Shown: positions 28,291 through 36,464, numbered from the stretch's first letter. The stretch is DNA of 64,000 bases from Candidatus Accumulibacter proximus (GCA_016709675.1 JADJMH010000016.1:1-64000); one strand, 5' to 3'. Program-made: numbers and translations. Notes: generated by a model not told the origin, from the sequence alone.

Positions 28291-29043
28291 ATGGATTTGT
28301 GGGCATGCCCGGCAGTGGTCACCGGCGCAGCATCGGGCCTGGGCGCGGAAACGGCGCGCTATCTCACCGAGGCCGGTGCCAGAGTAACGGTGATCGACAT
28401 TGACGCCGATGGCGTTCGCAAGGTTGGCGAGGAGATTGGTGCGCATGCGATCCATTGTGACGTGGCGGATTCGCTGTCGGCGGAAAAGGCGCTGACCACA
28501 GCGCGCGAGACGCATGGTGCCGCCCGCGTGCTGGTGCACTGTGTTGGCCGTGGCCACTTCGAGCCGATTGTCGGTGTCGATGGCCCGATGCCCCTGGAGG
28601 ATTTCCGGCAGCTCGTCGAGGTGAACCTGATCTCGACCTTCAACATGATGCGTCTGGCCGCTGCCGACATGGCACGCTTGCCGCCGATGGCCAATGGGGA
28701 GCGCGGCATCATCCTGTCGACGGCGTCGGTCTCGGCGTACGAAGGACAGAGCGGCGAGGCGGCCTATTCGGCTTCCAAGGGTGGTGTCGTCAGCATGATC
28801 CTGCCGGCCGCCCGCGAACTGGGTCCCCTGGGCATCCGCGTGGTCGGTATCGCGCCAGGACTGTTCGGCACGCAAACGCTGTTCGATATGGAGAAAAACC
28901 TCGACTCCCGGCTGGCGCGGCAGATTCCGTTTCCGCACCGCTTCGGTGACCCGGCCGAGTTCGCGATGCTGGTCCTGCACGTGATCAAGAACGTCATGAT
29001 CAACGGCAGTGTGCTGCGTCTCGACGGCGGCTATCACCGCTGA
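28291..29043 (+). CDS. Short-chain dehydrogenase/reductase (3-hydroxyacyl-CoA dehydrogenase type 2-like)
   Basis: A 250-residue cytosolic SDR. The NAD-binding motif is VVTGAASGLGAETARYL, with Asp in VIDIDADG favouring NAD. The catalytic Ser lies in STASVSAYEGQ and the YxxxK motif is YSASKGG. The segment NGERGIILSTASVSAYEGQ and the C-terminal DPAEFAMLVLHVIKN with NGSVLRLDGGYHR resemble HSD17B10/type 2 3-hydroxyacyl-CoA dehydrogenases of beta-oxidation. The start at 28291 has TTGGAG upstream. It lies 33 bp before ppsR and may be co-transcribed. Confidence 0.85.
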   Translation: MDLWACPAVVTGAASGLGAETARYLTEAGARVTVIDIDADGVRKVGEEIGAHAIHCDVADSLSAEKALTTARETHGAARVLVHCVGRGHFEPIVGVDGPMPLEDFRQLVEVNLISTFNMMRLAAADMARLPPMANGERGIILSTASVSAYEGQSGEAAYSASKGGVVSMILPAARELGPLGIRVVGIAPGLFGTQTLFDMEKNLDSRLARQIPFPHRFGDPAEFAMLVLHVIKNVMINGSVLRLDGGYHR

Positions 29044-29076
29044 ATCGGCGTGGTGATCGTGCAGGAGGGCGCGGCC

Positions 29077-29898
29077 ATGAGCAAGACCATTGTCTTCTAT
29101 CTCATCTCGCATGCCTCGGGCGAACTGGTCGAGATGCTGGCGCGCAATGCCGTCACCCAGCTCGAAGGGGTGGAGGTGAAGCGGCGCCTGTGGAAGATGG
29201 TCCGTCGCCTGGACCAGGTTCCCGAGATTCTTGGCGTCCTGGCGACCGCTCCCGGCTATGTCCTGCACAGCATCAGTCACAGCGATGTGCGCGCGGCCAT
29301 AGAAGAGGGCTGCCGCCGTCTGGCCATGCCTTACCAGTTTGCCCTTGAGCCTTTGCTCGGCCAGCTTGCCGAGTACTCTGGTGCCGCGATAATTTCTCAC
29401 ACCAGTTCGGGCGACGCTTTCGACGAGGATTACTTCCGCCGCGTCGAGGCGATGAAGTACACGCTGGCCCACGACGACGGTATCGGTAGCGAGGACCTCG
29501 ATGGCGCCGACGTGATCGTCGTCGGAGTATCGCGGGCGACCAAGACACCGACCTGCATGTATCTCGCCTCGCGTGGCATCAAGGCGGCCAACGTGCCGCT
29601 GGTGCCGGGTGCGCCGCCACCAGTCGGCTTGCTGCGGGCGAATGGTCCGCTGGTCGTCGGCCTGACGGTCGATCCGGCGCGTCTGGCGACGGTTCGCGCC
29701 GCTCGCCTGAGTGCTCTGAAGGACGAAGCCAACACCGACTACGCCGACTTCGATGCCCTGCGCAAGGAGGTGCTCGAAGCGCGGCGCCTGTTCATCCGGC
29801 GCGGTTGGCCGATCATCGACGCCAGCCATCGCTCGATCGAACAGACGGCCGCGATGATCATCGACATGTTGCGCAAGCGGGCCGGCGAAATCCATTAG
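29077..29898 (+). CDS. ppsR: PEP synthase regulatory protein (bifunctional kinase/pyrophosphorylase)
   Basis: A 273-residue DUF299 protein. The family reversibly inactivates PEP synthase by ADP-dependent phosphorylation of a Thr and reactivates it by Pi-dependent dephosphorylation. Visible motifs are the N-terminal FYLISHASGELVE, AMKYTLAHDDG, the P-loop-like VIVVGVSRATKTPTCMYLA and the C-terminal WPIIDASHRSIEQTAAMI. The start at 29077 is preceded by GGAGGG. Its usual target, ppsA, is not in the window. It sits between a dehydrogenase and the azlCD pair. Confidence 0.93.
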   Translation: MSKTIVFYLISHASGELVEMLARNAVTQLEGVEVKRRLWKMVRRLDQVPEILGVLATAPGYVLHSISHSDVRAAIEEGCRRLAMPYQFALEPLLGQLAEYSGAAIISHTSSGDAFDEDYFRRVEAMKYTLAHDDGIGSEDLDGADVIVVGVSRATKTPTCMYLASRGIKAANVPLVPGAPPPVGLLRANGPLVVGLTVDPARLATVRAARLSALKDEANTDYADFDALRKEVLEARRLFIRRGWPIIDASHRSIEQTAAMIIDMLRKRAGEIH

Positions 29899-29966
29899 AA
29901 GGCCTGCTGGGCGCGGGTGCTGGCCGCCGCGCCTTGGTAGATGCCTGCGGCACCCGCTGCACCCCG

Positions 29967-30287
29967 TCAGAAGAGAAAGCGATGGGCGAAGAACGCTGCC
30001 AGGCCGATGGCGATCGTCGCCAACAGATTGCGCGTGGTGATGCCGGCGGCGAGGCTGAATAGCGCGGCGACCAGGTAGGGATTCGCCAGCGAAAGGTGCC
30101 AGTCGCCATTCGGCAATAACACGGCGGGCAGGGTGATCGCGGTGAGCACTGCCGGCGGGATGAACTTGAGCGAGTCGCTGAGCCAGCGCGCGAGGCGAAT
30201 CCGGTCCGCCAGGCCGAACAGGAGGTAGCGGATGCCGAAGGTCACAGCGACCATGCCGGCAAGCATCCACGCTTCGTTCGCACTCAC
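29967..30287 (-). CDS. azlD: AzlD-family branched-chain amino-acid exporter subunit
   Basis: A 106-residue integral membrane protein with about four helices (WMLAGMVAVTFGIRYLLFGL, FIPPAVLTAITLPAVLL). It starts with GTG at 30287, overlapping the azlC stop by 4 bp (30284-30287). AzlD and AzlC form a two-component exporter of branched-chain amino acids and analogues. The R-Y-L-L-F segment and KFIPPAVL block are typical of AzlD. Confidence 0.85.
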   Translation of the reverse strand: MSANEAWMLAGMVAVTFGIRYLLFGLADRIRLARWLSDSLKFIPPAVLTAITLPAVLLPNGDWHLSLANPYLVAALFSLAAGITTRNLLATIAIGLAAFFAHRFLF

Positions 30288-31021
30288 TGCCGGATCGCCT
30301 CGGCTCTGGCCCGGGTCAGGCGCTGCGCCATTAGGCCGGCAGCGATGCCGGCAAAGGCGGAGACGAGAATCCCCAGCTTGTAGGGCAGCGCCAGGGTGAG
30401 CAGCGAGGCGGCGCCCGCCGTCAGCACACAGAGCGCGACGGGAAGCGTCTTGACGAAGGGGATGATCATGCCGATGAAGGTGACCGGCATCGCGACATCG
30501 AGCCCCCAGTTCTGCGCATCGGGAATCCGGTTGCCGAGGACCAGGCCGAGAAAGCACCACAACTGCCAGTTGAGATACATGGCGATCGACGAGCCCAACT
30601 GGTACCAGTGTTTGCAGGATGACGAATCGTTTCCTTGAAAGCGGTGCACGGCGACCGCGAAGGTTTCGTCGGTGAGCCAGAAGGCGAGAGGAATGCGCCA
30701 GCGCTGTGGCAGGTCCTTGAGGTAGGGCAGGAGGGTAGCGCTGTAGAGCATGTGTCGCAGGTTGACGATCAACGTCGTCAGAACGATGATTGCCACCGGT
30801 GTCTGGGCGGCCACCAAGCCGATGGCGATGAACTGCGACGAGCCGGCGAAGACAAAAGCCGACATGGCGATGGCGGCGGCGAAGGACAGACCCGAGGTGG
30901 CGGCGACCGCGCCGTAGATCAGCCCGAACGGCAGCGCGCCGAGCAGCAGTGGCAGCGTGTCGCGCACTCCCGAGAGGAACTCCTGCTTCCTGAGGGCTGG
31001 TGGCTGATTGATTGGCTCCAT
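30284..31021 (-). CDS. azlC: AzlC-family branched-chain amino-acid exporter
   Basis: A 245-residue membrane protein. FLSGVRDTLPLLLGALPFGLIYG, FVFAGSSQFIAIGL, NLRHMLYSATLLPYL and FWLTDETFAV are AzlC hallmarks. With AzlD it exports branched-chain amino acids. It overlaps azlD by 4 bp and is the first gene of the pair. Upstream, 31022-31232 holds no gene that I can support. Confidence 0.9.
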   Translation of the reverse strand: MEPINQPPALRKQEFLSGVRDTLPLLLGALPFGLIYGAVAATSGLSFAAAIAMSAFVFAGSSQFIAIGLVAAQTPVAIIVLTTLIVNLRHMLYSATLLPYLKDLPQRWRIPLAFWLTDETFAVAVHRFQGNDSSSCKHWYQLGSSIAMYLNWQLWCFLGLVLGNRIPDAQNWGLDVAMPVTFIGMIIPFVKTLPVALCVLTAGAASLLTLALPYKLGILVSAFAGIAAGLMAQRLTRARAEAIRQ

Positions 31022-31232
31022 GGCTTCAGAGGCGCGCGCCCCAGGGAGACTGAATCGGGCGATCCGCCTTGCGCTGGCTGCAGAACCTGGTCAGGCATCT
31101 CATGGCGGGATTCTACCCGCCTATGGCTACCGAAGTCTTCCGACCTGGCAGGAAAACCGCCGACTTGGCCTCTCCGTCAGGGTGTGCGATATGGCCATGC
31201 ATTCTCGGCTCTTCGCGTGAAAAGCAGAAGAG

Positions 31233-31481
31233 GCGAAAAGGGCCATCGCGGACGACGACCGGATCATTGCCCAAGCGGCGAAGGCGGATGCCCGCAGCAA
31301 ACGGCGGATGACCCTGCCAGAGATCGGCACCAATACCGCCAGCGCGATGCGGGCCAGCATCGGCGACGGACATGACTTCAAGAATCGACGCCAGGTGGCG
31401 GCCTGGATTGGTCTCACCCCCAGGCAAGTGGGCGCATACGGGTTCAGTCTGGGGGTCGCTCTGGCTTACTGTCCCGACTAA
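31233..31481 (+). mobile_element. IS110-family transposase relic
   Basis: The plus-strand frame reads ADARSKRRMTLPEIGTNTAS, then AMRASIGDGHDFKNRRQVAAWIGLTPRQ, ending at TAA 31479-31481. This is the C-terminal Transposase_20 region of IS110 elements, which bind DNA through an HhH-like motif and recombine with a Ser in SxxxASIG-type sequence. The N-terminal RuvC-like DEDD domain is absent, so the element is dead. A second relic of the same family lies at 38871-38996. Confidence 0.75.
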
Positions 31482-31578
31482 GCCGAGGAGCTGACAGTGC
31501 CACCACCGGCGGGGTTCTTGGCCACGCTCAAGCTCGCGGGTACAATCCGCGGCGTTTAAGGTCCGAGGATTTTCTGCT

Positions 31579-33468
31579 TTGACACTGTCGCCCCTGTTCT
31601 CTGCTGCTCTGCCGTCGATCCGGCAACAGAACAAATACCTGCTCTGGTCCGGGCTGCTCCTCGTCCTGCACGTCACGGCCTTTGGCGCTGGCGCGCAGTT
31701 TGCCGACCTGAAAACGGCCCTGTGGACCGTTGCCACCACGATCAGCTACGCTTTTATCTACCTCTTACCAGCCGTCGTGTTGATTGCGCTTGGCCGCACC
31801 GTGCTTTCGCGCCTTGCCGGACAGGCAGCCGGATTCTCGCTGGCGCTGCTGGCGATTACCGCGACCAGCCTGACCCATGTCCTGCTCTTCGCGGACCGTA
31901 CGATCTACGCGATGTATGGCTTTCATATCAACGGCTTCGTCCTCGATCTGGTCAAGACGCCGGGCGGCATCGACTCCCTGGGTGCCAGTCGCAGTACCGA
32001 GCTGACGGCGGCGGCAATCATCCTGGCCTTTTTCGTCGTCCAGGCGGTGCTCTATATGTGGGTCATGCGCAGGGCGGGCGCCGCACGCGCCATTCGCTGG
32101 CGCTGGCTGGTTGCCATCCTCCTTTTCCTGACCCTCGGTGAGCGCGTCGCCTATGGCTTCAGCCATGGGGCCAATTTCCAGCCCATCCTCTTTGCCGCCG
32201 AACGCTATCCACTGTATCTGCCGATGACTTTCCGCAAGCTGTCGGCCAGCCTGGGTGTCAACGTGGCCAGCGAGGGCGACGAAATACGGGCCAGGAAAAT
32301 CAACCTGAGCTATCCGCTCCAACCACTCGATATCAAGCCTCCGGCCAAGCCGCTGAACGTCGTCTGGCTGGTTGCCGAGTCGCTCCGCTTCGATATGCTG
32401 GACCCGAAAATCATGCCGGCCCTGTGGCAGTTTTCCGAGCACTCCCTGCGCATGGAACGTCACTACAGTGGCGGAAACATGACCCAGATGGGCGTTTTCT
32501 CGATGTTCTACGGCTTGTACGGCAACTACTGGTTCCCGATGCTTTCCGCCCGGCGCGCGCCGGTCCTGATGGACGTGATGCAGCAGCAGAACTACCAGTT
32601 CGGCCTCTACACCAGCCAGCGCTTTACTTATCCGGCCTTCGACAAGACGGTTTTTGCGAACATGGCGCCCGAGGATTTGCATGAGCGGGCCGGTGGCGAT
32701 GTGGCCTGGCGACGTGACCAGCTGAACATCGACGACATGCTGCGTTTCGTCGACCAGCGGGACAAGGGCCGGCCTTTCATGACCTATATGTTTTTCGAGT
32801 CCACGCACGCCAATTACTACTTCCCGGACGATGCGGTCATTGCCCGTCCCTACATTGACGACCTGAATTACCTGACGGCCGACTTTGCCAAGGAGATTGG
32901 CCAGATCAAGAACCGCTACATCAACGCGGCGCACCATGTCGACAGTCAGATCGCCCGCGTCCTTGAACACCTGCGCAGCACCGGCCTGCTCGACCAGACG
33001 ATTGTCATCGTTCTCGGCGACCATGGCGAGGAGTTCATGGAGCGCGGTCGGTGGGGTCATAGTGCTGAGTTCAATCGCTATCAGACCAGCACGCCAGGCG
33101 TGATTTACGTGCCAGGCCAGGCGCCGCGCGTGATGACCGGCATCAGCAGCCACCTCGACATTCCTGCCACGCTGCTGCCTCTGCTCGGCGTCATGAACCC
33201 GCCGGAAGACTATTCGCTGGGCGGCAACCTGCTCGATCCCAACTTCCATCGTCCCTACGCCGTGGCGGCGGACTGGAACCGGATCGCCTACCTCGGCGAG
33301 CGCTACAAGATCACCATTCCCTATAACGCCACCGGCTCGCTGCGCAACGAAGTGACCGACGGTGACGACAACGCCGTGGTCGATATTGCGGCGGCAAAAC
33401 AGGCCATCGGCCAGGAGCGGGCCGAAATCATGACTCATCTGGCGCGCTTCAGCAAAGCGAAATATTGA
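31579..33468 (+). CDS. YejM/PbgA-like inner-membrane sulfatase-fold protein
   Basis: A 629-residue protein with five predicted N-terminal helices (residues 20-200) and a periplasmic alkaline-phosphatase/sulfatase domain from about residue 258 (LNVVWLVAESLRFDML). The segment HYSGGNMTQMGVFSMFYGLYGNYW and VIVLGDHGEEFMERGRWGH match the YejM/DUF3413 group. E. coli YejM senses periplasmic LPS and controls LpxC turnover; others are phosphoethanolamine or glycerol-phosphate transferases. Metal and Thr catalytic residues seem partly changed (GNMTQ), so a signalling role is plausible. The first codon appears to be TTG at 31579, after CCGAGGA; no ATG exists nearby. Confidence 0.82.
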   Translation: MTLSPLFSAALPSIRQQNKYLLWSGLLLVLHVTAFGAGAQFADLKTALWTVATTISYAFIYLLPAVVLIALGRTVLSRLAGQAAGFSLALLAITATSLTHVLLFADRTIYAMYGFHINGFVLDLVKTPGGIDSLGASRSTELTAAAIILAFFVVQAVLYMWVMRRAGAARAIRWRWLVAILLFLTLGERVAYGFSHGANFQPILFAAERYPLYLPMTFRKLSASLGVNVASEGDEIRARKINLSYPLQPLDIKPPAKPLNVVWLVAESLRFDMLDPKIMPALWQFSEHSLRMERHYSGGNMTQMGVFSMFYGLYGNYWFPMLSARRAPVLMDVMQQQNYQFGLYTSQRFTYPAFDKTVFANMAPEDLHERAGGDVAWRRDQLNIDDMLRFVDQRDKGRPFMTYMFFESTHANYYFPDDAVIARPYIDDLNYLTADFAKEIGQIKNRYINAAHHVDSQIARVLEHLRSTGLLDQTIVIVLGDHGEEFMERGRWGHSAEFNRYQTSTPGVIYVPGQAPRVMTGISSHLDIPATLLPLLGVMNPPEDYSLGGNLLDPNFHRPYAVAADWNRIAYLGERYKITIPYNATGSLRNEVTDGDDNAVVDIAAAKQAIGQERAEIMTHLARFSKAKY

Positions 33469-33472
33469 AGCT

Positions 33473-33649
33473 TCATGAGCGGGTGAATGAAGCAATGGCT
33501 CGCGCGGGAGAATGATGCTTGAGCCACTCGTGCAAGGCAGCATCTACGCGGTTTTGCCAGCTTTCACCGCTTTCGCGAAATTGCTCAACCACTTCTCGCG
33601 GCAATCGGATGGTGATGCGCTCTTTGGTCGGTTTTTCTGGCAGCCGCAC
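33473..33649 (-). CDS. BrnA-like antitoxin, orphan
   Basis: A 58-residue frame containing KERITIRLPREVVEQFRESGESWQNRVDAALHEWL, the ribbon-helix-helix core of BrnA antitoxins that neutralise the BrnT RNase. No ATG is present; GTG at 33649 (VRLPEKPTKERIT) is the only candidate start, and a stop lies eight codons further upstream. No BrnT is found next to it, so this may be a remnant. It lies just past the 3' end of the sulfatase-like gene. Confidence 0.6.
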   Translation of the reverse strand: MRLPEKPTKERITIRLPREVVEQFRESGESWQNRVDAALHEWLKHHSPARAIASFTRS

Positions 33650-33664
33650 ACGCCAAGCTTCTCT

Positions 33665-33745
33665 TCAAGGCTTCTTGGCAGAGAAGTTGGAAACGCCGGT
33701 GTGGCGGGTCAGTCCCGCGCTTGCGGCGGCTTCCATTCCCTCCCA
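33665..33745 (-). pseudogene. Aldo/keto reductase fragment
   Basis: The minus strand reads WEGMEAAASAGLTRHTGVSNFSAKKP and then a stop. G-L-x-R-H-x-G-V-S-N-F is the hallmark of aldo/keto reductases just before the Lys/His region of the barrel. Only about 26 residues remain, abutting the BrnA-like gene, so this is debris. Confidence 0.65.
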
Positions 33746-33941
33746 AGGTCGATCGGACCGGAACCGCGCCGCAGGTGGCTCGAAATCCGCTGCGGAGCGC
33801 GGGAAGACTGCCCTGGGGTTGAGCGGAATGGGTCAGTGGATCAGGTAACGATCGAGGTAATGAAATCAGTCGTCACGCCTTCACTGATCGTATATCGTTT
33901 TGTATCGCCTCTCTTCATGCTGCGCGGCCATAGACGTCTCT

Positions 33942-34023
33942 GCCCAACGCTGGCGCTCACCTGCCGCCGCAAGCGGGAGCGCAGCGGACGCTGAGGGCAA
34001 GCAGGTGCAGCGCTTTATGGGGC
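33942..34023 (-). repeat. attC-like recombination site A
   Basis: An 82-bp imperfect palindrome. Its left end is GCCCAAC (RYYYAAC; GTTGGGC on the minus strand, a perfect GTTRRRY core). Inner arms GCGCTCACCTGC (33953-33964) and GCAGGTGCAGCGC (34001-34013) are complementary except for one extra C, like the extrahelical bases of attC hairpins. The right end ATGGGGC is degenerate. It starts 4 bp past the stop of the minus-strand frame ending at 34028, where a cassette attC should be. Confidence 0.65.
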
Positions 34024-34027
34024 GGCA

Positions 34028-34150
34028 TCAGTGCTCGTTGACCAAAGCGTCCAGCATGGCTGTGGACGTGACCTGCTCGCCACGTTTGCCCAACTCCTCG
34101 GCCGCATTGATGCGATCTCGCTCCTCCCGGTTCTGGCTGAGCTTCCACTT
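34028..34150 (-). pseudogene. C-terminal fragment, FMN-binding split-barrel (PaiB-like)
   Basis: About 40 residues, KWKLSQNREERDRINAAEEL then GKRGEQVTSTAMLDALVNEH and a stop at 34028. K-W-K-x-S-Q-N-R followed by a D-R pair resembles the C-terminus of PaiB-like FMN-binding regulators; the assignment is tentative. The upstream part has been replaced by the ISL3 element at 34151. It does not obviously continue the TIR protein on the other side of the element. Confidence 0.4.
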
Positions 34151-35477
34151 GGGTTTAGTCCGTTCCGTGTGGAATGGGGAGGAAACGGGCGAAGGGAGAG
34201 GCGGGCAAATGGGTAAGTTTTCCAGCGACGAGGTAGCCCATGGCGATGAAGTTTTCGACACGGCGATAGCCGCGGGCGCGGGCTATCGCCTCCTGAAGCG
34301 CCCGATTCATGGCCTGGACGCGGGCATTGTGTTTGCCGGCCTGGAAGCCATTGAGTACGCCCGGAAGATGCTTGGTGATGGTCCTGCCGAGGCGCTTGAA
34401 GGGTTCGAGTCGGCAGCGACTGGCCCAACTCAGCCAGCGTTTGAAGAGGGGCTTGGCCTCATCAGGCGTCGTGGCCTTGGCATAGATCGCGCGCAACGCT
34501 TCCTTGATGCGCCAGGCGCGTGCGGTCTTGAGATTCGGGCGCTGCAACCAGTGCATGGTCTGGGTTTTCTTGACGGTCCAGTCGGCGGGTTTCTTTTGCA
34601 GGCTCCAGCGGGTGCCCTTGAGTTCGGGTTCACTTTTGACCTCGGTCCGGCGCACCTCGTCCAGCGCCTTGCTGCTCAGAGCGACCACGTGAAAGCGGTC
34701 GTGGCAGACCTTGGCCTCGGAAAAGTGCTTGGCGGCGCCCGCCTGAAAAGCACCGCTCATGTCCATGCTCAAATCGGTAATCGCGCTCGGTTGGCCGCCA
34801 TGCTCGGCGAGATCGCTGGCGAACTTCCCCAGCGTGGCCTTATCTCGACGGGGCGTGGCAAACAGCAGACGTGGCGCATCAAGATCATGGAAAACAGCGA
34901 TGTACGTCTGGCCGCGCTTACTGGCGGTCTCATCCACGCCGACGGCACGAACCTCGGCATGACTCTGCTTGGCGCGCGCCTGCGCCACATGATGCTCGAT
35001 GACGCGCCACAGTCTGGGACTGCGAACGCGCAGCACCTGGCCCGCCGCCAGTACCGACATGGTCGGTGCCAGTATCAGCGTCAACGCCTCGAACAACAGC
35101 GTGAAGCGACTGCCTTTGCCCGCCCAGGGCACAGGGATTTGCGTCACCTTGCCGCAGCCGGCACAGGCGACTCGCGGGACCTCGGCATGCAGATGGGCTT
35201 CGTACTCGAAGAAATCCAGATGCCGCCAGGAGCGCGCCAAACGGTCGTGCAGCGGCTGCGCCGCTGCTCCACAGGCGGGACAGGCATGACCGGCCGCGCC
35301 GAACTTCACCTGGAAGTCGATCCGTCCAGCCTCCGGTGTAAAGGCCACTTGATCCACCTGCCAGGGCGCGACGAGGCCCAGGGCCTGGGTGAACAGCGTT
35401 TCAATCATGAGGAACCGGTCGGAAGAGGAACGGCAGCTATTGTCCTCGTCCGTTTCCACACGAAACGGCATAGAGCC
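34151..35477 (-). mobile_element. ISL3-family insertion sequence
   Basis: A 1,327-bp element. Its ends form an imperfect inverted repeat of about 27 bp: the left end contains CGTTCCGTGTGGAATGG (34161-34177), and the right end, reversed, contains CGTTTCGTGTGGAAACGG. Both ends begin with GG. The 8-bp flanks (34143-34150 and 35478-35485) do not match, so there is no target duplication. Its single gene is intact. It separates two different truncated genes, consistent with an element-adjacent deletion or recombination. Confidence 0.75.
34155..35408 (-). CDS. ISL3-family DDE transposase
   Basis: A 417-residue transposase. The N-terminal zinc finger is ACPACGAAAQPLHDR and a second Cys pair is VACAGCGKVTQIPV. 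The DDE region has AVGVDETASKRGQTYIAVFHDL, DLSMDMSGAFQ, HDRFHVVALSSKALDEVRR and a C-terminal NFIAMGYLVAGKL. All fit the Transposase_12/ISL3 family. It appears complete, so the element may still be active. The start at 35408 is chosen because the in-frame ATG at 35483 lies outside the element; the stop lies inside the left inverted repeat. Confidence 0.9.
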   Translation of the reverse strand: MIETLFTQALGLVAPWQVDQVAFTPEAGRIDFQVKFGAAGHACPACGAAAQPLHDRLARSWRHLDFFEYEAHLHAEVPRVACAGCGKVTQIPVPWAGKGSRFTLLFEALTLILAPTMSVLAAGQVLRVRSPRLWRVIEHHVAQARAKQSHAEVRAVGVDETASKRGQTYIAVFHDLDAPRLLFATPRRDKATLGKFASDLAEHGGQPSAITDLSMDMSGAFQAGAAKHFSEAKVCHDRFHVVALSSKALDEVRRTEVKSEPELKGTRWSLQKKPADWTVKKTQTMHWLQRPNLKTARAWRIKEALRAIYAKATTPDEAKPLFKRWLSWASRCRLEPFKRLGRTITKHLPGVLNGFQAGKHNARVQAMNRALQEAIARARGYRRVENFIAMGYLVAGKLTHLPASPFARFLPIPHGTD

Positions 35478-35650
35478 AGACAAAGTAAGTCGGCCTCGTG
35501 TACCAACGCCTGTGAAATCTCACGCGGCCAGTCGAGTTCAAGCCGCTTCTGGTCACGCCACACGCCATATCCAAGCTGGCTCAATTCAGCGTGTATCTGT
35601 TCCGCAAGCTTTCGGTCTATGGACGAGTAACTGATGAAGACGCACGTCAT
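35478..35650 (-). pseudogene. TIR-domain protein, truncated by the ISL3 element
   Basis: Codes for the first 57 residues of a TIR domain: MTCVFISYSSIDRKLAEQIH, AELSQLGYGVWRDQKRLELD, WPREISQALVHEADLLCL. FISYSSxD with a following GYxVW strand is the diagnostic start of the fold. The catalytic Glu of NADase TIRs would lie near the lost end. Such proteins act in bacterial anti-phage systems (Thoeris, CBASS effectors and others) or as virulence factors. The reading continues a few codons into ISL3 before a stop. An attC-like site lies 68 bp upstream. Confidence 0.75.
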
Positions 35651-35717
35651 ATTCACATCAGTGCGCAGATTCCAACAATGAATCGCAAGTGACTCCCTTT
35701 ATAGACGCGGAACTGCT

Positions 35718-35786
35718 GGCTAACGTCTGAATTAACCGGCTGGCGCGGCTTTATCGCTCCAGTCCTGGTTGAATGAAAAGTTGGGC
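35718..35786 (-). repeat. attC-like recombination site B
   Basis: A 69-bp imperfect palindrome running from GGCTAAC to GTTGGGC (35780-35786, a perfect GTTRRRY). Inner arms AATTAACCGG and CCTGGTTGAAT are complementary with unpaired bases, and a GC-rich stem flanks TTTATC. It is 88% identical and equal in length to site C at 38623-38691. Two copies of the same palindrome next to different gene groups is the pattern of cassette attC sites. Confidence 0.65.
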
Positions 35787-35809
35787 CTTTAATTGGCCCC
35801 TTTAGGCTG

Positions 35810-35988
35810 CCGCTGCTGATGGTCCGGGCTTCGGCTTGGCCGGAGGCTTCGACCCGTCTGGTCTCGAGATTGCGACTCAGGTCGTAGGTGTAGGTCGTGA
35901 GCCGGCCGTTGAAATCGGTGCGGCTGGCGAGGTTGCCGTTGCCGTCGTAGGTTTAGGTAATTCTCTCGCCAGTGGGTGTGGTGAGTTC
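35810..35988 (-). pseudogene. RHS/YD-repeat protein fragment
   Basis: The minus strand reads TYDGNGNLASRTDFNGRLTT then YTYDLSRNLETRRVEASGQA, two classic YD repeats of RHS proteins, preceded by a TAA within the frame. Intact RHS proteins are large toxin-delivery shells; this is a 60-codon scrap. The region 35989-36130 contains nothing recognisable. Confidence 0.65.
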
Positions 35989-36130
35989 GCTATTCCACGG
36001 TCCCCTGGACATCCTTCCGGACGCCAGTCTCCCGGTTTGCTAAAAACCAAGAAACAGCGTAAAACCAACCCGTCCGAAACCGCAAGAACGACCACTTCTA
36101 CTGGCCGCATTAGGCCGCGATTTGACAGCG

Positions 36131-36238
36131 CTGAAGCTACAGCAACAGGTGGAGCGTCTTGCCCGCCTGCCCAAGGCGCAGCAGCGCGTGGTGATGCAGA
36201 TGCTCGACGGCGTGCTTGCCCAGGCCGGCAGCCGCTGA
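36131..36238 (+). pseudogene. C-terminal scrap of an XRE-type regulator
   Basis: The frame from 36131 to TGA 36236-36238 reads LKLQQQVERLARLPKAQQRV then VMQMLDGVLAQAGSR, which resembles the C-terminal helix pair after the HTH of XRE-family regulators (L-P-x-x-Q-Q-R-x-V-x-x-M-L-D). The helix-turn-helix itself is missing. The assignment is by pattern only. It precedes a toxin-antitoxin pair by 23 bp. Confidence 0.4.
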
Positions 36239-36261
36239 ACCCAACCGACAGGAGCAGAACG

Positions 36262-36462
36262 ATGAGCGCTACCGAACAGGTGTTGATCGAGAAGATCAGG
36301 CAGTTGCCGCCGCAGCGGCTGGCGGAGGTCGAGGACTTCGTCGATTTCCTGCGCACGCGCGAGGATGACCAGCGCCTCACGCAGGCCGCCGCCCGTGCCA
36401 GCGAGGCGAGTTTTTCGGCGGTGTGGAACAACGACGAAGACGCCGCGTACGATCGGCTGTGA
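36262..36462 (+). CDS. DUF2281-like antitoxin
   Basis: A 66-residue protein: the N-terminal LIEKIRQLPPQRLAEVEDFVDFL is the DUF2281 signature (L-P-x-x-x-x-x-E-V-x-D-F-x-D-F-L), followed by an acidic/aromatic tail FSAVWNNDEDAAYDRL that would cover the toxin. It starts at 36262 after AGGAG and ends 2 bp before the MazF-like toxin gene. The two genes form a type II toxin-antitoxin operon by layout and content. Confidence 0.85.
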   Translation: MSATEQVLIEKIRQLPPQRLAEVEDFVDFLRTREDDQRLTQAAARASEASFSAVWNNDEDAAYDRL

Positions 36463-36464
36463 CG

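Noticed and set aside
33942..34023. Site A considered as a plain Rho-independent terminator
   Set aside because: The loop is 36 nt with no T-tract on either strand, and the ends carry attC-like core sequences instead.
33900..35630. 576-codon plus-strand frame across the ISL3 element
   Set aside because: Antisense to an intact transposase and crossing both IS ends; not a real gene.
35836..36462. 208-codon plus-strand frame containing the DUF2281-like antitoxin
   Set aside because: The upstream part is antisense RHS debris and an XRE scrap in other frames; the true start is 36262 with an AGGAG site.
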